From NCBI GenBank assembly GCA_002694465.1, contig NZMG01000045.1, positions 1 to 64,000 on the forward strand: a DNA stretch of 64,000 nucleotides, read 5' to 3'. Every line of letters starts with the position of its first letter. The first letter of the stretch is position 1. The notes under the pieces were generated by a model. The model was not told the origin of the DNA. It saw only the letters and a list, made by a program, of their open reading frames with translations, and ran no database searches. The DNA comes from Flavobacteriaceae bacterium. GTDB lineage: Bacteria; Bacteroidota; Bacteroidia; Flavobacteriales; Flavobacteriaceae. A program made the position numbers and the translations under genes. Below are positions 45,877 through 54,363 of this stretch, one piece after another.

Positions 45877-46971
45877 ATGGATTATACTACTTTAGGCAAT
45901 AAGGTTACAAATGCATATACTTTTAAAGGTTCAAGATATAAACCATTTTTAGCTCCAAGAGGAGTTTTTGTAGCTAATAATATGTTATTTGTTTCAGATA
46001 CTGGTCAGAATCGAGTGTTTATTTGGAACAGCGTTCCTACGTCTGAATTTAAGGAGCCTGATGTTATTTTGGGACAAGAAGCTATTGAAAATTCAGGTAG
46101 AAATTCTCATGAATCTGTTTCTTCAAAAACGTTGCACTATCCCTCAGGTATTTGGAGTGATGGTAATAAACTTATAGTTGCTGATGCTTGGAATCATCGT
46201 GTGTTGATATGGCATACCATTCCTAAAAAAAATGCGCAACCAGCTGATGTAGTTTTAGGGCAACCAAATTTTGAAACAAATCGGCCTAATGTAAAAGGGC
46301 AATCGTCAGACCCAGAAGCCAACACTTTAAATTGGCCGTATGGTGTTTTTTCTGATGGTAAAAGCCTTTGGATTGCAGATACTGGCAACCGTCGTGTTCT
46401 GTTTTTCAATTCAATTCCAACTACAAACTTTGCGAATGCAGATAAAGTAATTGGGAAACCAGATTTTAAAACTCGAGATTATGAAAATAAAGACCCTATT
46501 TGGCCGTATTCTATAAAGTTGAATAATAAAGGTTGTTTAGCCATAGCCGATACACAGTTTTATAGAGTTTTAGTTTGGAATGATAAAAATGATGCTTTTA
46601 GTAAACCTGCCGACATCATAATAGGTCAAGAAAACATTGACAATGCAGGTCAGAATCAGTTTAGACTTTCACCAGAGGCTAATACCTTAAACTGGACGTA
46701 TGACGCTTGTTTTTATAAAGAAGGTATTTTGGTTAACGATACAGGAAATAGTAGAATTTTATTCTTTAATAACATTCCAAAAGGAAATAATAAAAGAGCA
46801 GACACTTTAATAGGAAGGCCAAATTTTAATACAAGTAGTGAATATAAAAAGAATATGCATGGAACAAGTAGTGCTATTTATTGGCCATTTTCAATTACCA
46901 CTGAAGAGGATAAATTGTTCATTGCAGATACAGGAAATCATCGTTTGGTAATTTGCGATTTAAAAAGTTAA
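45877..46971 (+). CDS. NHL-repeat protein of the hydrogenase locus
   Basis: The 364-residue protein without signal peptide is built of six blades such as APRGVFVANNMLFVSDTGQNRVFIWN, LNWPYGVFSDGKSLWIADTGNRRVLFFN and ITTEEDKLFIADTGNHRLVI (shared core ADTGNxRVLxxN). This makes a cytoplasmic beta-propeller. Similar NHL genes occur in group 2a hydrogenase loci of actinobacteria, as far as I recall. The role is unknown; a scaffold for a large assembly is plausible. It is 3 bp after hypE and converges with a nickel permease gene. Confidence 0.85.
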   Translation: MDYTTLGNKVTNAYTFKGSRYKPFLAPRGVFVANNMLFVSDTGQNRVFIWNSVPTSEFKEPDVILGQEAIENSGRNSHESVSSKTLHYPSGIWSDGNKLIVADAWNHRVLIWHTIPKKNAQPADVVLGQPNFETNRPNVKGQSSDPEANTLNWPYGVFSDGKSLWIADTGNRRVLFFNSIPTTNFANADKVIGKPDFKTRDYENKDPIWPYSIKLNNKGCLAIADTQFYRVLVWNDKNDAFSKPADIIIGQENIDNAGQNQFRLSPEANTLNWTYDACFYKEGILVNDTGNSRILFFNNIPKGNNKRADTLIGRPNFNTSSEYKKNMHGTSSAIYWPFSITTEEDKLFIADTGNHRLVICDLKS

Positions 46972-47667
46972 ATACAGCCAATAAAAGCCAACTACAATAG
47001 CAAATAACCCGCCAGCAAAGCGAACACCCTTAAAGAAATTGCCGTTATGTTGGTGTTTAGAAAAAGAAGCTATTTTACCCAGTATTAAGGCGTAGACAGA
47101 CATTGCTAAAACGGTTCCAATAGCAAAACCAATAATATATTGAATTCCTTCCGAGTTATTTTCAAAGCCTAATACCGGTAATAACAGTAGAAAATGAGAA
47201 ACGCCAGCTAATCCATGTAAAAACCCTATTCCTAAAGAAGATAAAACATTCTGTTTTACAATTTTATCATGTGTATGCTGATGCCCTTCTTCGTAATCGT
47301 GCTTATGCTCGTGAATATGAACATAAGTTTCAGTTTCATTATGCACATGAGGGTGTTTATGTTTCTTTTTCTCATTAAAAATGCGATAAAATGCCCAGAA
47401 ACCAACCCCGATTAAAACTAAAGCTACTATTTGCTCACTAAATTCAGAAATAGTCTCTACTGGAATGACATCTTTAAATAAATGAAATAAAACCCCTATT
47501 AAAAGCATACCCATTAAATGTCCAACCCCCCATGAAAGCCCTATTTTCCATGTTTTTCGTTTCGTTTCTATAACTAAAGGGGTAACTGCGGCTAAATGGT
47601 CAGGGCCAGAAATAACATGTAACATAGAAGCCAGCGTACCTGCTAAAAGGGGAATTGTAATGGTCAT
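46960..47667 (-). CDS. Nickel/cobalt permease (RcnA/UreH-like)
   Basis: The 235-residue membrane protein starts with a His-x-x-x-x-x-Asp-His signature (LHVISGPDHLAAV) and a second G-x-x-H-x-x-G-[LIV]-A-G motif (GIGFLHGLAGVSH), with about six helices. The central cytoplasmic loop is very rich in histidine (KKKHKHPHVHNETETYVHIH and beyond). These are marks of NiCoT/RcnA/UreH-family nickel transporters. It probably brings in nickel for the hydrogenase. It faces the operon and overlaps the NHL gene end by 12 bp. Confidence 0.88.
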   Translation of the reverse strand: MTITIPLLAGTLASMLHVISGPDHLAAVTPLVIETKRKTWKIGLSWGVGHLMGMLLIGVLFHLFKDVIPVETISEFSEQIVALVLIGVGFWAFYRIFNEKKKHKHPHVHNETETYVHIHEHKHDYEEGHQHTHDKIVKQNVLSSLGIGFLHGLAGVSHFLLLLPVLGFENNSEGIQYIIGFAIGTVLAMSVYALILGKIASFSKHQHNGNFFKGVRFAGGLFAIVVGFYWLYLTF

Positions 47668-47798
47668 GTTTTGGATAAATTTTCTGACAATTTATGAAAA
47701 AAATATTTAAGTGTAAATTATTAATAGTTCCATAAAACGAACTCTTTATGAGAACGCTAATTTATCTAATTTATGAGTTGAATACAAGTGATTATTAA

Positions 47799-48128
47799 TT
47801 AAGCTACCCATATTTTAGCTAATAAAACAAAAGTAGTCGACGCAATTCCAGACAATAGCGAGACTATAAAAACAATCACCGCCCAATTAGGGTAAATCTT
47901 AGCATCTTTAAGCAGTTCTTCGTAGCGATTTAATATCCGTTCTTGCGAGTCTAATATCGCCTTAATTTGCTTTTGATGACTTTCCAATACTAATTTATAC
48001 TCTTTAATATCAATACTGATTTTAGTAGAATGGAGCTTTTCACTAACCTTTTCCAACCGTTCAATACTTTTTTCAAAAGAGCTGATTTCATTTACCAATA
48101 ATTCTGTGATTTCTTCAATTTTTCCCAT
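47799..48128 (-). CDS. Small coiled-coil protein with C-terminal membrane anchor, mobilization module
   Basis: The 109-residue protein is a long amphipathic helix (residues 1-75, heptad-like, rich in Glu and Lys). One membrane helix lies near the C-terminus (WAVIVFIVSLLSGIASTTFVLL). It is encoded 11 bp after the relaxase gene, so it is the last gene of the mobilization operon. It may anchor the relaxosome to the membrane. No known family recognised. Confidence 0.7.
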   Translation of the reverse strand: MGKIEEITELLVNEISSFEKSIERLEKVSEKLHSTKISIDIKEYKLVLESHQKQIKAILDSQERILNRYEELLKDAKIYPNWAVIVFIVSLLSGIASTTFVLLAKIWVA

Positions 48129-48139
48129 GATGTTTTTAT

Positions 48140-48997
48140 TTAAATACCCATACCGATATCGATTACTTTTTTAATAACTCTTTTAGATAATTTTAAGGCT
48201 AGGTTTGGGGTTAGTTCCACTGTCCTTCCCAATAATTTTACTTGATTGTTTTTCGCTTTGAAAAATTCAGCGTTTGGATTTTTGTTAAGTTCCTTTCCAA
48301 TATTTATGATTGACATGTTACGATTGACCTCACTACCTTTTAAATTATGACCATCAAACTCAAACCTGAACCCTTGCAGTTTGTTTTGATTGTTGATCGA
48401 TGGAATTACCTTGACCCCATTGGTTTCCATTGCTTTGATATAGTCGTCAAATGATTTTGGTTGAAACTGCTTGATACTTAAGTCATGCCTTCTCTTTATT
48501 TCCGCCCTGATTTCCTTAAGATGGAATTCCTTTTCAAACTGTACCTGTTTAACGGTGGTCAATTTCATATCTTCCGCGACCCTTTCAGCTGCCAATTGAC
48601 TCTTCTTTCCAACAAAGCTGTCATTGTATGCTTTTCCATTAAAGTCAATCCTGTTGACATAAAAATGGATATGTTTGTGCTTTTTGTCCTGATGGACAAA
48701 AGCAACCGCCTGTCGTTCTCCTAATTTTAGCTGAACCATAAATTTCTGTGCTATTTCCTGTAAGTCTTTTGTTTTTAATTTCTCTCCATCTTTGATGGTA
48801 GGGCTAATGATAAAGGACAAAGTGTTTTTCTTGCATCGGGAATTCATATCCTGAACGGTTTTAAATTCTTTTGAAATTTCAGAAGGCGTTTCCCCAAAGA
48901 GATGTTGCCTCAACACAATTTCAGCATTTTTTTCCTGATTCCAACCATAGGCGATGGAAGCACTGGTTTGCGATATGGATCTTCCTTTACCAATCAC
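48140..48997 (-). CDS. Relaxase/mobilization nuclease (MobA/VirD2-like)
   Basis: The 285-residue protein has the relaxase metal triad in KHKHIHFYVNRIDFNGKAY (H-x-H-x-H arrangement). It begins MIGKGRSISQTSASIAYG, typical of Bacteroidota mobilization relaxases; the nicking residue is probably Tyr17. It would cut oriT and lead the single strand into a recipient. The start overlaps the upstream relaxosome gene by 4 bp. Confidence 0.9.
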   Translation of the reverse strand: MIGKGRSISQTSASIAYGWNQEKNAEIVLRQHLFGETPSEISKEFKTVQDMNSRCKKNTLSFIISPTIKDGEKLKTKDLQEIAQKFMVQLKLGERQAVAFVHQDKKHKHIHFYVNRIDFNGKAYNDSFVGKKSQLAAERVAEDMKLTTVKQVQFEKEFHLKEIRAEIKRRHDLSIKQFQPKSFDDYIKAMETNGVKVIPSINNQNKLQGFRFEFDGHNLKGSEVNRNMSIINIGKELNKNPNAEFFKAKNNQVKLLGRTVELTPNLALKLSKRVIKKVIDIGMGI

Positions 48998-49518
48998 TTT
49001 TTAAAGTTGTTGAGGTGTATCTTGATTTCATCTGCCAATTGGTGTACTTTTTCTGTAAGGTTGGGATTCCGTTTTTTGTACATATTTCCAATGGACTTAA
49101 AACTGTTGTGATAACGGACCAACATTTTATACATATCGATATGTTCATCGGTCAATCGTTCTGTTATTTTTTCTTTAAATGCAACTTTCCGGATATATTC
49201 GCTTAAGGTCAATCCGCATTTTTTGGCTTTTACTTTTAATAGTTTTTTCTCGAAGTTGGAACACCTTAATTTGATAAAAACGTTTTTTGCCTTAAAAGAC
49301 TTTTTTTTGACACTGCGACCTTCGGGAGCAGGCAAGGTTGTTTTTGTGGGAACAAAAACACATCTTGCACTTCCTGCACCGCCAACACTTTCTTCCAAGT
49401 TTTTTAGTTCAAGTTCCCATTCCAAACTATCGGAATCTTGTTTCAAATGGTCAAGTGGTATTACTATGCGATGCTTGTTTATCCCAATTTCTCTTTTAAT
49501 ATTTTTTTCCATTTTCAT
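48994..49518 (-). CDS. Relaxosome accessory protein (MobC/BfmB-like, ribbon-helix-helix)
   Basis: The 174-residue protein has a basic N-terminus. From residue 80 it has a ribbon-helix-helix domain (VFIKLRCSNFEKKLLKVKAKKCGLTLSEYIRKVAF; key KLRCSNFEK and LSEYIR), as in MobC-type proteins that help the relaxase bind oriT. The following C-terminal helical part (YHNSFKSIGNMYKKRNP) is also typical of MobC proteins. It overlaps the relaxase gene. Confidence 0.85.
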   Translation of the reverse strand: MKMEKNIKREIGINKHRIVIPLDHLKQDSDSLEWELELKNLEESVGGAGSARCVFVPTKTTLPAPEGRSVKKKSFKAKNVFIKLRCSNFEKKLLKVKAKKCGLTLSEYIRKVAFKEKITERLTDEHIDMYKMLVRYHNSFKSIGNMYKKRNPNLTEKVHQLADEIKIHLNNFKK

Positions 49519-49527
49519 AACATCTTT

Positions 49528-50403
49528 CTAAATAATTCCATCGATTAATTTTTCATTGAGATCTTTATAATTTAAATACACACAACTTTGGTCAATAACA
49601 TTTTTATACTGGTCTAATAAGTATGTGGTTATTTTATTTCCATTGCTATCATTGTCCAGAAGCAACAATATTTTTTGATATTTCTTTAGAAGTTGGACTA
49701 CCTCATTTATAAAGGCAATTGAGTTTAATACTATAATATCGGATTCATAAATTAACATCTTATCACAAACAGCTAAGGATAACAAATCAAACATACCTTC
49801 AACAATTATCAGTTGTTTCTTACCTTTAGTTAGATAGGTGTATGATTTTGGGGAATTACAACTTTTAAAGAATTTATTTCTTAATTCCCATCCACCTAAA
49901 TGGTTTTCCAATCCAATTGCAAAAAACGTTTTCCCATGATTTCGATACCATACTTCAGAACAACAGCGTTTGGCTATCTCTAATGGAATCTGTCTTGATC
50001 TTAGATATTGAATTAAAGCAGGATGCTCAATTGTTTTTGTTCTGACAATGGTTATTTTATTTTCCTTCTGTTGAATTGCTTTAGGCAGATCTGAAAAAAG
50101 GGTTTGCTGTTGAAAAGAAAAAAGAGGATTATCGTTACCTAAAAATTCCAATGCTTCTTTAACTGAACATTTTAACACCAACACAATAAGGTCAATTACA
50201 TTTCCACCCATTCCTTTTCCATGGTCGTACCATCGGTTAATTAGTTTGGAAACTTTGAAAGAGGCTTGGATTTCTGACCGTAGGACACTTAGAAACCAAG
50301 CTTCTTTCTCCGTCTCTTTTGTGGGAAAGTGCCCTAATCTTGCCAGAGTTTTTACTATGGAAATATTACGGGCTATTTCACATGTTATTTTTTTTCTTTT
50401 CAT
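49528..50403 (-). CDS. Toprim-domain DNA primase of the mobile element
   Basis: The N-terminal part resembles the CHC2 primase fold without its cysteines (WYDHGKGMGGNVIDLIVLVL). A toprim domain follows, with ITIVEGMFDLLSLA-type Glu (LIIVEGMFDLLS) and LLLDNDSNG (Asp-x-Asp). Such proteins prime replication of mobilizable elements. ATG at 50403 was chosen for its MKRKK start; ATG 50409 and GTG 50433 are alternatives. It is 9 bp upstream of the mobilization genes, with the repeat-rich region directly before it. Confidence 0.85.
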   Translation of the reverse strand: MKRKKITCEIARNISIVKTLARLGHFPTKETEKEAWFLSVLRSEIQASFKVSKLINRWYDHGKGMGGNVIDLIVLVLKCSVKEALEFLGNDNPLFSFQQQTLFSDLPKAIQQKENKITIVRTKTIEHPALIQYLRSRQIPLEIAKRCCSEVWYRNHGKTFFAIGLENHLGGWELRNKFFKSCNSPKSYTYLTKGKKQLIIVEGMFDLLSLAVCDKMLIYESDIIVLNSIAFINEVVQLLKKYQKILLLLDNDSNGNKITTYLLDQYKNVIDQSCVYLNYKDLNEKLIDGII

Positions 50404-50432
50404 GAGCATTTTTTTTGTTTTTATGATTTTCA

Positions 50433-50608
50433 CTTACCTACTCGACTAATCCTTTATTCATAAGGGTTAAGGTCTTAGGTGAGTACTAAATTCGACTTAC
50501 CTAACTTACCTATATAGGTAAGTTAGGTAGGTTCAGGTAAGACAATAATTATCAATCTTACCTAAGCATACCCCTTTATCCATAAGGGGTCTAGTACTCT
50601 TAGGTAAG
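50433..50608. repeat. Iteron-like region, candidate origin of the element
   Basis: The 7-mer CTTACCT or its complement AGGTAAG appears seven times: 50433, 50496, 50505 and 50557 forward, and 50516, 50535 and 50602 reverse. Two related hairpins with 7-nt loops TATTCAT and TATCCAT (50451-50465 and 50570-50590) lie on either side of the centre. This layout, between a primase gene and a VapE-like gene, resembles an origin of replication or transfer. Confidence 0.65.
50498..50529. repeat. 32-bp perfect palindrome at the centre of the origin-like region
   Basis: Sixteen bases, TACCTAACTTACCTAT, are followed directly by their exact reverse complement, with no loop. The palindrome contains two inverted CTTACCT units. 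It may be a dimer-binding operator or a melting site. Confidence 0.85.
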
Positions 50609-50621
50609 ATGGTAAGTTGTT

Positions 50622-51821
50622 TTAAGTATTCATAGGTAATTCCAATTCCCATGGGCTATTTTTAAAAATTGATTTTGCCAAATAGCCATAAAGTTGTCGT
50701 TTGGAATGCTTCACTCTTTGAAAGTTGAAACCAGTAAAAGCTTTTCCAACATTTACTTTGTTCAATCTTACGTTTAAACAAGATAATGATACCATTACAT
50801 CTGATGCCGTAACAAAATCTTCCATCTCGGTTGATGTTTCATAATACTTGGCAATTAGCTCTTGTTCTGTTGTAAGACTGGTATATTTTTTGTTCCGTTC
50901 TTCATTTTCTTGAATATCCCGAATAGTTAGTTCGGGATTAAAATCTTTGACTTTATACGCTAAATGATAGGCTTGTGTCCAAACATCTTTGATATCAACT
51001 TCTTTTGAATACGCAAAATCAATTTGATCCATTAGCTCAAAACACAACCAACGTACAGAACCCGTTTCATCATTTAGAAAGGAAGACATATTGGTAGAAC
51101 CCATAAAAGAGCATATTCTGGGTAAGGTGGTGTTCTTTCTATCATACGGTAATCTTTCGTTAATAAATGTCTTAGAGAAAAATGCTTTAAGGGCATTAAC
51201 ATCCTTTTTAGAGAGTACTGCCAATTCATCAAGATTGTAAAGAAAATTTCTACATAATTGAATTCTTGCATCTTTATCATTACCAATATCTTCGGCCATG
51301 TATTCATTCAATTCAGGTGGGCATAAAAAGCGACACCAGGTCGATTTACCAGAGCTTTGACCTTTATGGCTGATAATAATGGCCTGTTTATTGAAATAAT
51401 TTGGTTCAAATGCACATCGAATAGCTCGAACCAACCATTTCTTTAAATGATAAAGAAAAGCTTCGTCATCATAGGTAGGCACATAGGAAGCCAATTTGGC
51501 AATATGGTCAAACCCATCCCATTTGGGTAGCCCATGAAAGTATTCTATAATAGGATTGTGTTTTTTGATGAGCTCAGACTTAATTAATATCTCAAGCTTA
51601 GCAGAACTGATATCAATCCCTGATTTAGCCAACTCTATAATCAGAGAATTTACATTGAGATAATGCCATGTTTTTTTCCCTTTCAAAGAGATCTGAAAAT
51701 CATGGGATATTTCATTATAAAATATATCATATTTTGAACATAGATATTCATAGGTGTAATCGAAAATTGTTTTCTTTTTGGGATCTTTAACAAGATAAAG
51801 CCCATTGTTTGTTGAAGCCAT
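50622..51821 (-). CDS. VapE-like (virulence-associated E family) ATPase
   Basis: The 399-residue protein has a Walker A in GQSSGKST (residues 154-161), preceded by the family's HGLPKWDG and LKKWLVRAIRCAFEP. FLYNLDELAVL is Walker B, and SFMGSTNMSSFLNDETGSVRWLCFE the sensor region. VapE proteins are superfamily 3-like helicase relatives found with primases in mobile elements. It probably unwinds the element's origin together with the toprim primase encoded downstream. Confidence 0.88.
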   Translation of the reverse strand: MASTNNGLYLVKDPKKKTIFDYTYEYLCSKYDIFYNEISHDFQISLKGKKTWHYLNVNSLIIELAKSGIDISSAKLEILIKSELIKKHNPIIEYFHGLPKWDGFDHIAKLASYVPTYDDEAFLYHLKKWLVRAIRCAFEPNYFNKQAIIISHKGQSSGKSTWCRFLCPPELNEYMAEDIGNDKDARIQLCRNFLYNLDELAVLSKKDVNALKAFFSKTFINERLPYDRKNTTLPRICSFMGSTNMSSFLNDETGSVRWLCFELMDQIDFAYSKEVDIKDVWTQAYHLAYKVKDFNPELTIRDIQENEERNKKYTSLTTEQELIAKYYETSTEMEDFVTASDVMVSLSCLNVRLNKVNVGKAFTGFNFQRVKHSKRQLYGYLAKSIFKNSPWELELPMNT

Positions 51822-51897
51822 GTTATACAGTTTAGAAAACGGTAAGAAGGGTTACCGTTTGATTTATTAAAAAAAATTTATTGGAAATTAGATTCCT

Positions 51898-52185
51898 TTA
51901 CCTTCTTTTATTTCTAAAAGAATATGCAATGGCTTCTGCCTCTATTTCATCATTGGACTTACGACTGTTCTGAAGTAACCATGTATTGAGTTTTTTCTTT
52001 TCGAAATAGATCATTTTTCCATTAGGTTTGGAATGTGGGATATTGCCCGATGCAGTAAGTTTATAAAGATAACTTCTAGAGATACCTGTATAATCACAGG
52101 TTTCTTCAAAGGTTAATACGTCCTTACTAACGGTAAGTAATCGTTCAATACGATCTAAGCGTTCTAAGATTAATAAGTTGTCCAT
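51898..52185 (-). CDS. Excisionase-type helix-turn-helix protein
   Basis: The 95-residue protein contains LTFEETCDYTGISRSYLYKLTASGNIPHSK, a MerR-like winged HTH of the HTH_17 excisionase class. PNGKMIYFEKKKLNTWL is the wing. In Bacteroidota elements this gene commonly precedes the replication genes and acts as regulator or directionality factor. It is encoded 76 bp upstream of the VapE-like gene. Confidence 0.85.
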   Translation of the reverse strand: MDNLLILERLDRIERLLTVSKDVLTFEETCDYTGISRSYLYKLTASGNIPHSKPNGKMIYFEKKKLNTWLLQNSRKSNDEIEAEAIAYSFRNKRR

Positions 52186-52520
52186 TTTATTTGATTTTAG
52201 GATTAATAAATGAACAAAAGCACTTTTGTTTTCTTTTATAGAATTCTTAGGATAAATGTAGGGAAATATTAAGGTGGATTGAATTCTATAATTAATTAGT
52301 TGTTCACAAATAATTGATAAACAGAAGGTTAATTAATTTTATATTGATTTGTTGGCATAATTTCACCTCTTAATTTTATTTGAAATTAAAACAAATCAAA
52401 CGAGAATAATCTATAGTATATCAGAAAAGTCTAAAAAAATGATTTTTGTGTAAAAATCATGGGTTATCAACATTGAAAGATGAGAATTTCATGAAAAACA
52501 CTATTAAAAAAAGCTCATAT
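52186..52520. other. Intergenic region between integrase and HTH gene (335 bp)
   Basis: There is no coding frame that I trust here. It contains the integrase terminator at 52433-52460, and an AT-rich stretch that should hold the promoter of the HTH gene. No extra attachment-site copy was seen. Confidence 0.5.
52433..52460 (-). terminator. Rho-independent terminator of the integrase gene
   Basis: A 9-bp perfect stem ATGATTTTT/AAAAATCAT with a 4-nt loop (52439-52460) is followed on the minus strand by seven T. It lies 60 bp after the integrase stop codon. Confidence 0.75.
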
Positions 52521-53651
52521 CTATGAAAATTTTAAGACAGGAATGCTATTTGCGGCTTCTTTCATTTTAGAATCTATTATTTTAGCATAAATTTCGGTCG
52601 TTCTTAATTCTTTATGCCCTAGCCTTTTAGATACAGTATAAATATCTGCTCCATTTTCTAATAACAAAACGGCATTGGTATGCCTGGCACTATGAAAAGT
52701 AATATGCTTTGTAATACCTGCACGCATACACCACCTTAAAATTTCCGCGTTAAAATGAGCACCATATTTGAGACCAGTAAAAACTCTATCATTTTGGTTT
52801 TCTCTTTTTCCTAGTAATGCCCTAGCTTGATCAGATATATACAAATATTCAAGTCCATCCGTTTTTTTCTGCCTAAAAATGATTCTGAAATTATCATCTT
52901 CGTCCCTAACTTCTGACCACTTCATTTTATTTATATCGCTCCATCTAAGACCAGTAAGACAACTAAAAATAAAAGCTTTTTTTAGGACAATATGTTTACA
53001 TTTAGACTCACTCAATGCCTGTAATTCAGAATGAGTAAGGTACTCTCTCTTAGATTCAGCTTGATTAAACCCCTTAACCGATTTTATAACATTACTTTTT
53101 AAGTAGCCTTCATTAAATGCTTCTCTTAATGCTGCTCTAAATTTATTGAAATATGTATATTTTGTATTTTGAGATAGTGGTGTACCTCCAATCGTTTTAG
53201 CCTCATAATGAAGATATTTTTTAAATCCTTTCACAAAATTTTCATTGACATCTTTTAATACTAAATGAGGTGGACAGTAGCGTTCCAAATGTTTAAGAGC
53301 GGCTTCCCAATTATCGTAATTCCCTTTACTTTCATATCGCTCCTCCTTAAGTTTATTATAAAAGTCTAAAAATAGTATTTTACCCTTGTTATTATCCTCC
53401 ATATTAAATTTCCCTCTTATGAGTTCTGCTTTCTTAAGGGTTAAAATATTTTGTGCAAGTTGTAAAGCTTCTTTATTTTCTTTATTTTCAATTGCCGTGC
53501 TGGGTTCTCCATGTAGGTACAGTTTTAAATACTCAAAAGTTCTGTTATGTTTCATTTTACCGTTTTTATTTATAGAATATCCCATATAGTATTCTAAATA
53601 CAGACTGGTACGTCCAGAGACTAGTTTCTTTTTTCTAAGACTTATTTTCAT
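52521..53651 (-). CDS. Tyrosine recombinase/integrase
   Basis: The 376-residue protein has the Bacteroidota phage-integrase layout: an N-terminal arm-binding part, a SAM-like core-binding domain (residues about 110-210) and a catalytic domain. The catalytic Arg is in SCLTGLRWSDI, the HxxR box in FHSARHTNAVLL, the His in LGHKELRTTEIYA, and the nucleophile is the Tyr of EIYAKI. It lies about 700 bp from the mnmE 3' end, where it most likely integrates the element. Confidence 0.93.
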   Translation of the reverse strand: MKISLRKKKLVSGRTSLYLEYYMGYSINKNGKMKHNRTFEYLKLYLHGEPSTAIENKENKEALQLAQNILTLKKAELIRGKFNMEDNNKGKILFLDFYNKLKEERYESKGNYDNWEAALKHLERYCPPHLVLKDVNENFVKGFKKYLHYEAKTIGGTPLSQNTKYTYFNKFRAALREAFNEGYLKSNVIKSVKGFNQAESKREYLTHSELQALSESKCKHIVLKKAFIFSCLTGLRWSDINKMKWSEVRDEDDNFRIIFRQKKTDGLEYLYISDQARALLGKRENQNDRVFTGLKYGAHFNAEILRWCMRAGITKHITFHSARHTNAVLLLENGADIYTVSKRLGHKELRTTEIYAKIIDSKMKEAANSIPVLKFS

Positions 53652-53748
53652 AATTGATGTTTTAAATAGTTATTTATTTTCTTTCACGAAAAAGTTTTAC
53701 TCTAAATAGAATTCACAATCAAACTTTTTACATTTATAATATTACGAC

Positions 53749-54102
53749 CTACTCAAATAGACCATCGAGTGTTGACTTTTTAATTCTTGTTAATCTATGT
53801 CCTAAATTCACGGCATGGATGCTTCCATTTCTGATATGATAATAAACTGTTCTTTTTGAACAATTTAAGAGTAAAGCAACTTCCTGAACATTCAAAAACT
53901 CTTTCTTCTTTATTTTCTCTAAGGCTATATTTACTTTGCTCTTTGTTCCCTTATTACTTATATCAATTTTAGTTTCCTTGGCTTTAGCTTTGTAATGACG
54001 ACTGTTACATTTATGAGAACAATATTTAGTAAGGGTTGTTCTTGCTGTAAATTCATTATTACAATATTCGCATATTCTCTGTATTCTAATATTACTGCTC
54101 AT
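53749..54102 (-). CDS. Zinc-ribbon plus helix-turn-helix protein, excisionase-like
   Basis: The 117-residue protein has an N-terminal zinc finger (CEYCNNEF and YCSHKC pairs, residues about 11-32), a basic linker, and a C-terminal HTH (FLNVQEVALLLNCSKRTVYYHI; then GSIHAVNLGHRLTRI). It sits between the integrase and the attachment site and is the best candidate for a directionality factor. The GGTGTA boxes start about 80 bp upstream of it. Confidence 0.8.
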   Translation of the reverse strand: MSSNIRIQRICEYCNNEFTARTTLTKYCSHKCNSRHYKAKAKETKIDISNKGTKSKVNIALEKIKKKEFLNVQEVALLLNCSKRTVYYHIRNGSIHAVNLGHRLTRIKKSTLDGLFE

Positions 54103-54177
54103 TGTCTTAAGAGTATTTAAGTATCCTTAGATGTCGTTAAGAGTCGTTAAGTGCAAAATTTGGCGACTTAACCCAAA

Positions 54178-54202
54178 ACGAGGTGTAAAAAGTACACCTC
54201 GT
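54178..54202. repeat. 10-bp inverted repeat, possible mnmE terminator or operator
   Basis: ACGAGGTGTA (54178-54187) pairs exactly with TACACCTCGT (54193-54202) around 5 nt. On the minus strand a short T run follows, so it could end mnmE transcripts now cut off from their old terminator. Each arm includes a GGTGTA box, so it may also be a protein-binding site. Confidence 0.5.
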
Positions 54203-54220
54203 AAAAAATTTAATCGAAAA

Positions 54221-54237
54221 GGTGTAATTATGGTGTA
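54221..54237 (+). repeat. Paired GGTGTA boxes, right end of the element
   Basis: Two GGTGTA boxes (54221-54226 and 54232-54237) start 11 bp apart, one DNA turn. This copies the arrangement near the left end at 31844-31860. They are proposed arm-type sites inside the element. Confidence 0.5.
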
Positions 54238-54347
54238 ATAAAAGTATGAAAAAGGGGGTATAAAAGAAAAGTAAAAGGTAAAAAGTTATTCACAACCATT
54301 TGATTTACAGTCAAATAGTGCGTTTTGATTTCAAATAAAATGATTGG

Positions 54348-54363
54348 CTACTTTCCGATACAA
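54348..54363 (-). other. Candidate right attachment core within the mnmE 3' end
   Basis: On the minus strand this is TTGTATCGGAAAGTAG, the last codons of mnmE (Cys-Ile-Gly-Lys-stop). It is repeated in degenerate form at 31787-31802. SGI1-family islands use the same gene end. Recombination here leaves the mnmE reading frame intact, as seen. Confidence 0.65.

Larger units (their letters stand above)
31787..54363. mobile_element. Proposed integrative mobilizable element carrying a [NiFe] hydrogenase locus
   Basis: The element is bounded by direct repeats of the mnmE 3' end. It contains hydrogenase structural, maturation and nickel-uptake genes, then a mobilization module (relaxase, relaxosome protein, primase, VapE-like ATPase, HTH proteins) and a tyrosine recombinase next to mnmE. 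No type IV secretion genes are present, so transfer would need a helper. Integration at the 3' end of mnmE (trmE) is known for SGI1-type islands. Whether the hydrogenase is part of the same unit rests on the left repeat and the paired boxes. Confidence 0.65.

Noticed and set aside
47668..47798. Possible left end of the mobile element between the nickel permease and the mobilization genes
   Set aside because: No copy of the mnmE 3' end and no GGTGTR pair is found here, whereas both occur near 31.8 kb. A CTACCCATA stretch at 47801-47810 needs gaps to resemble the core.
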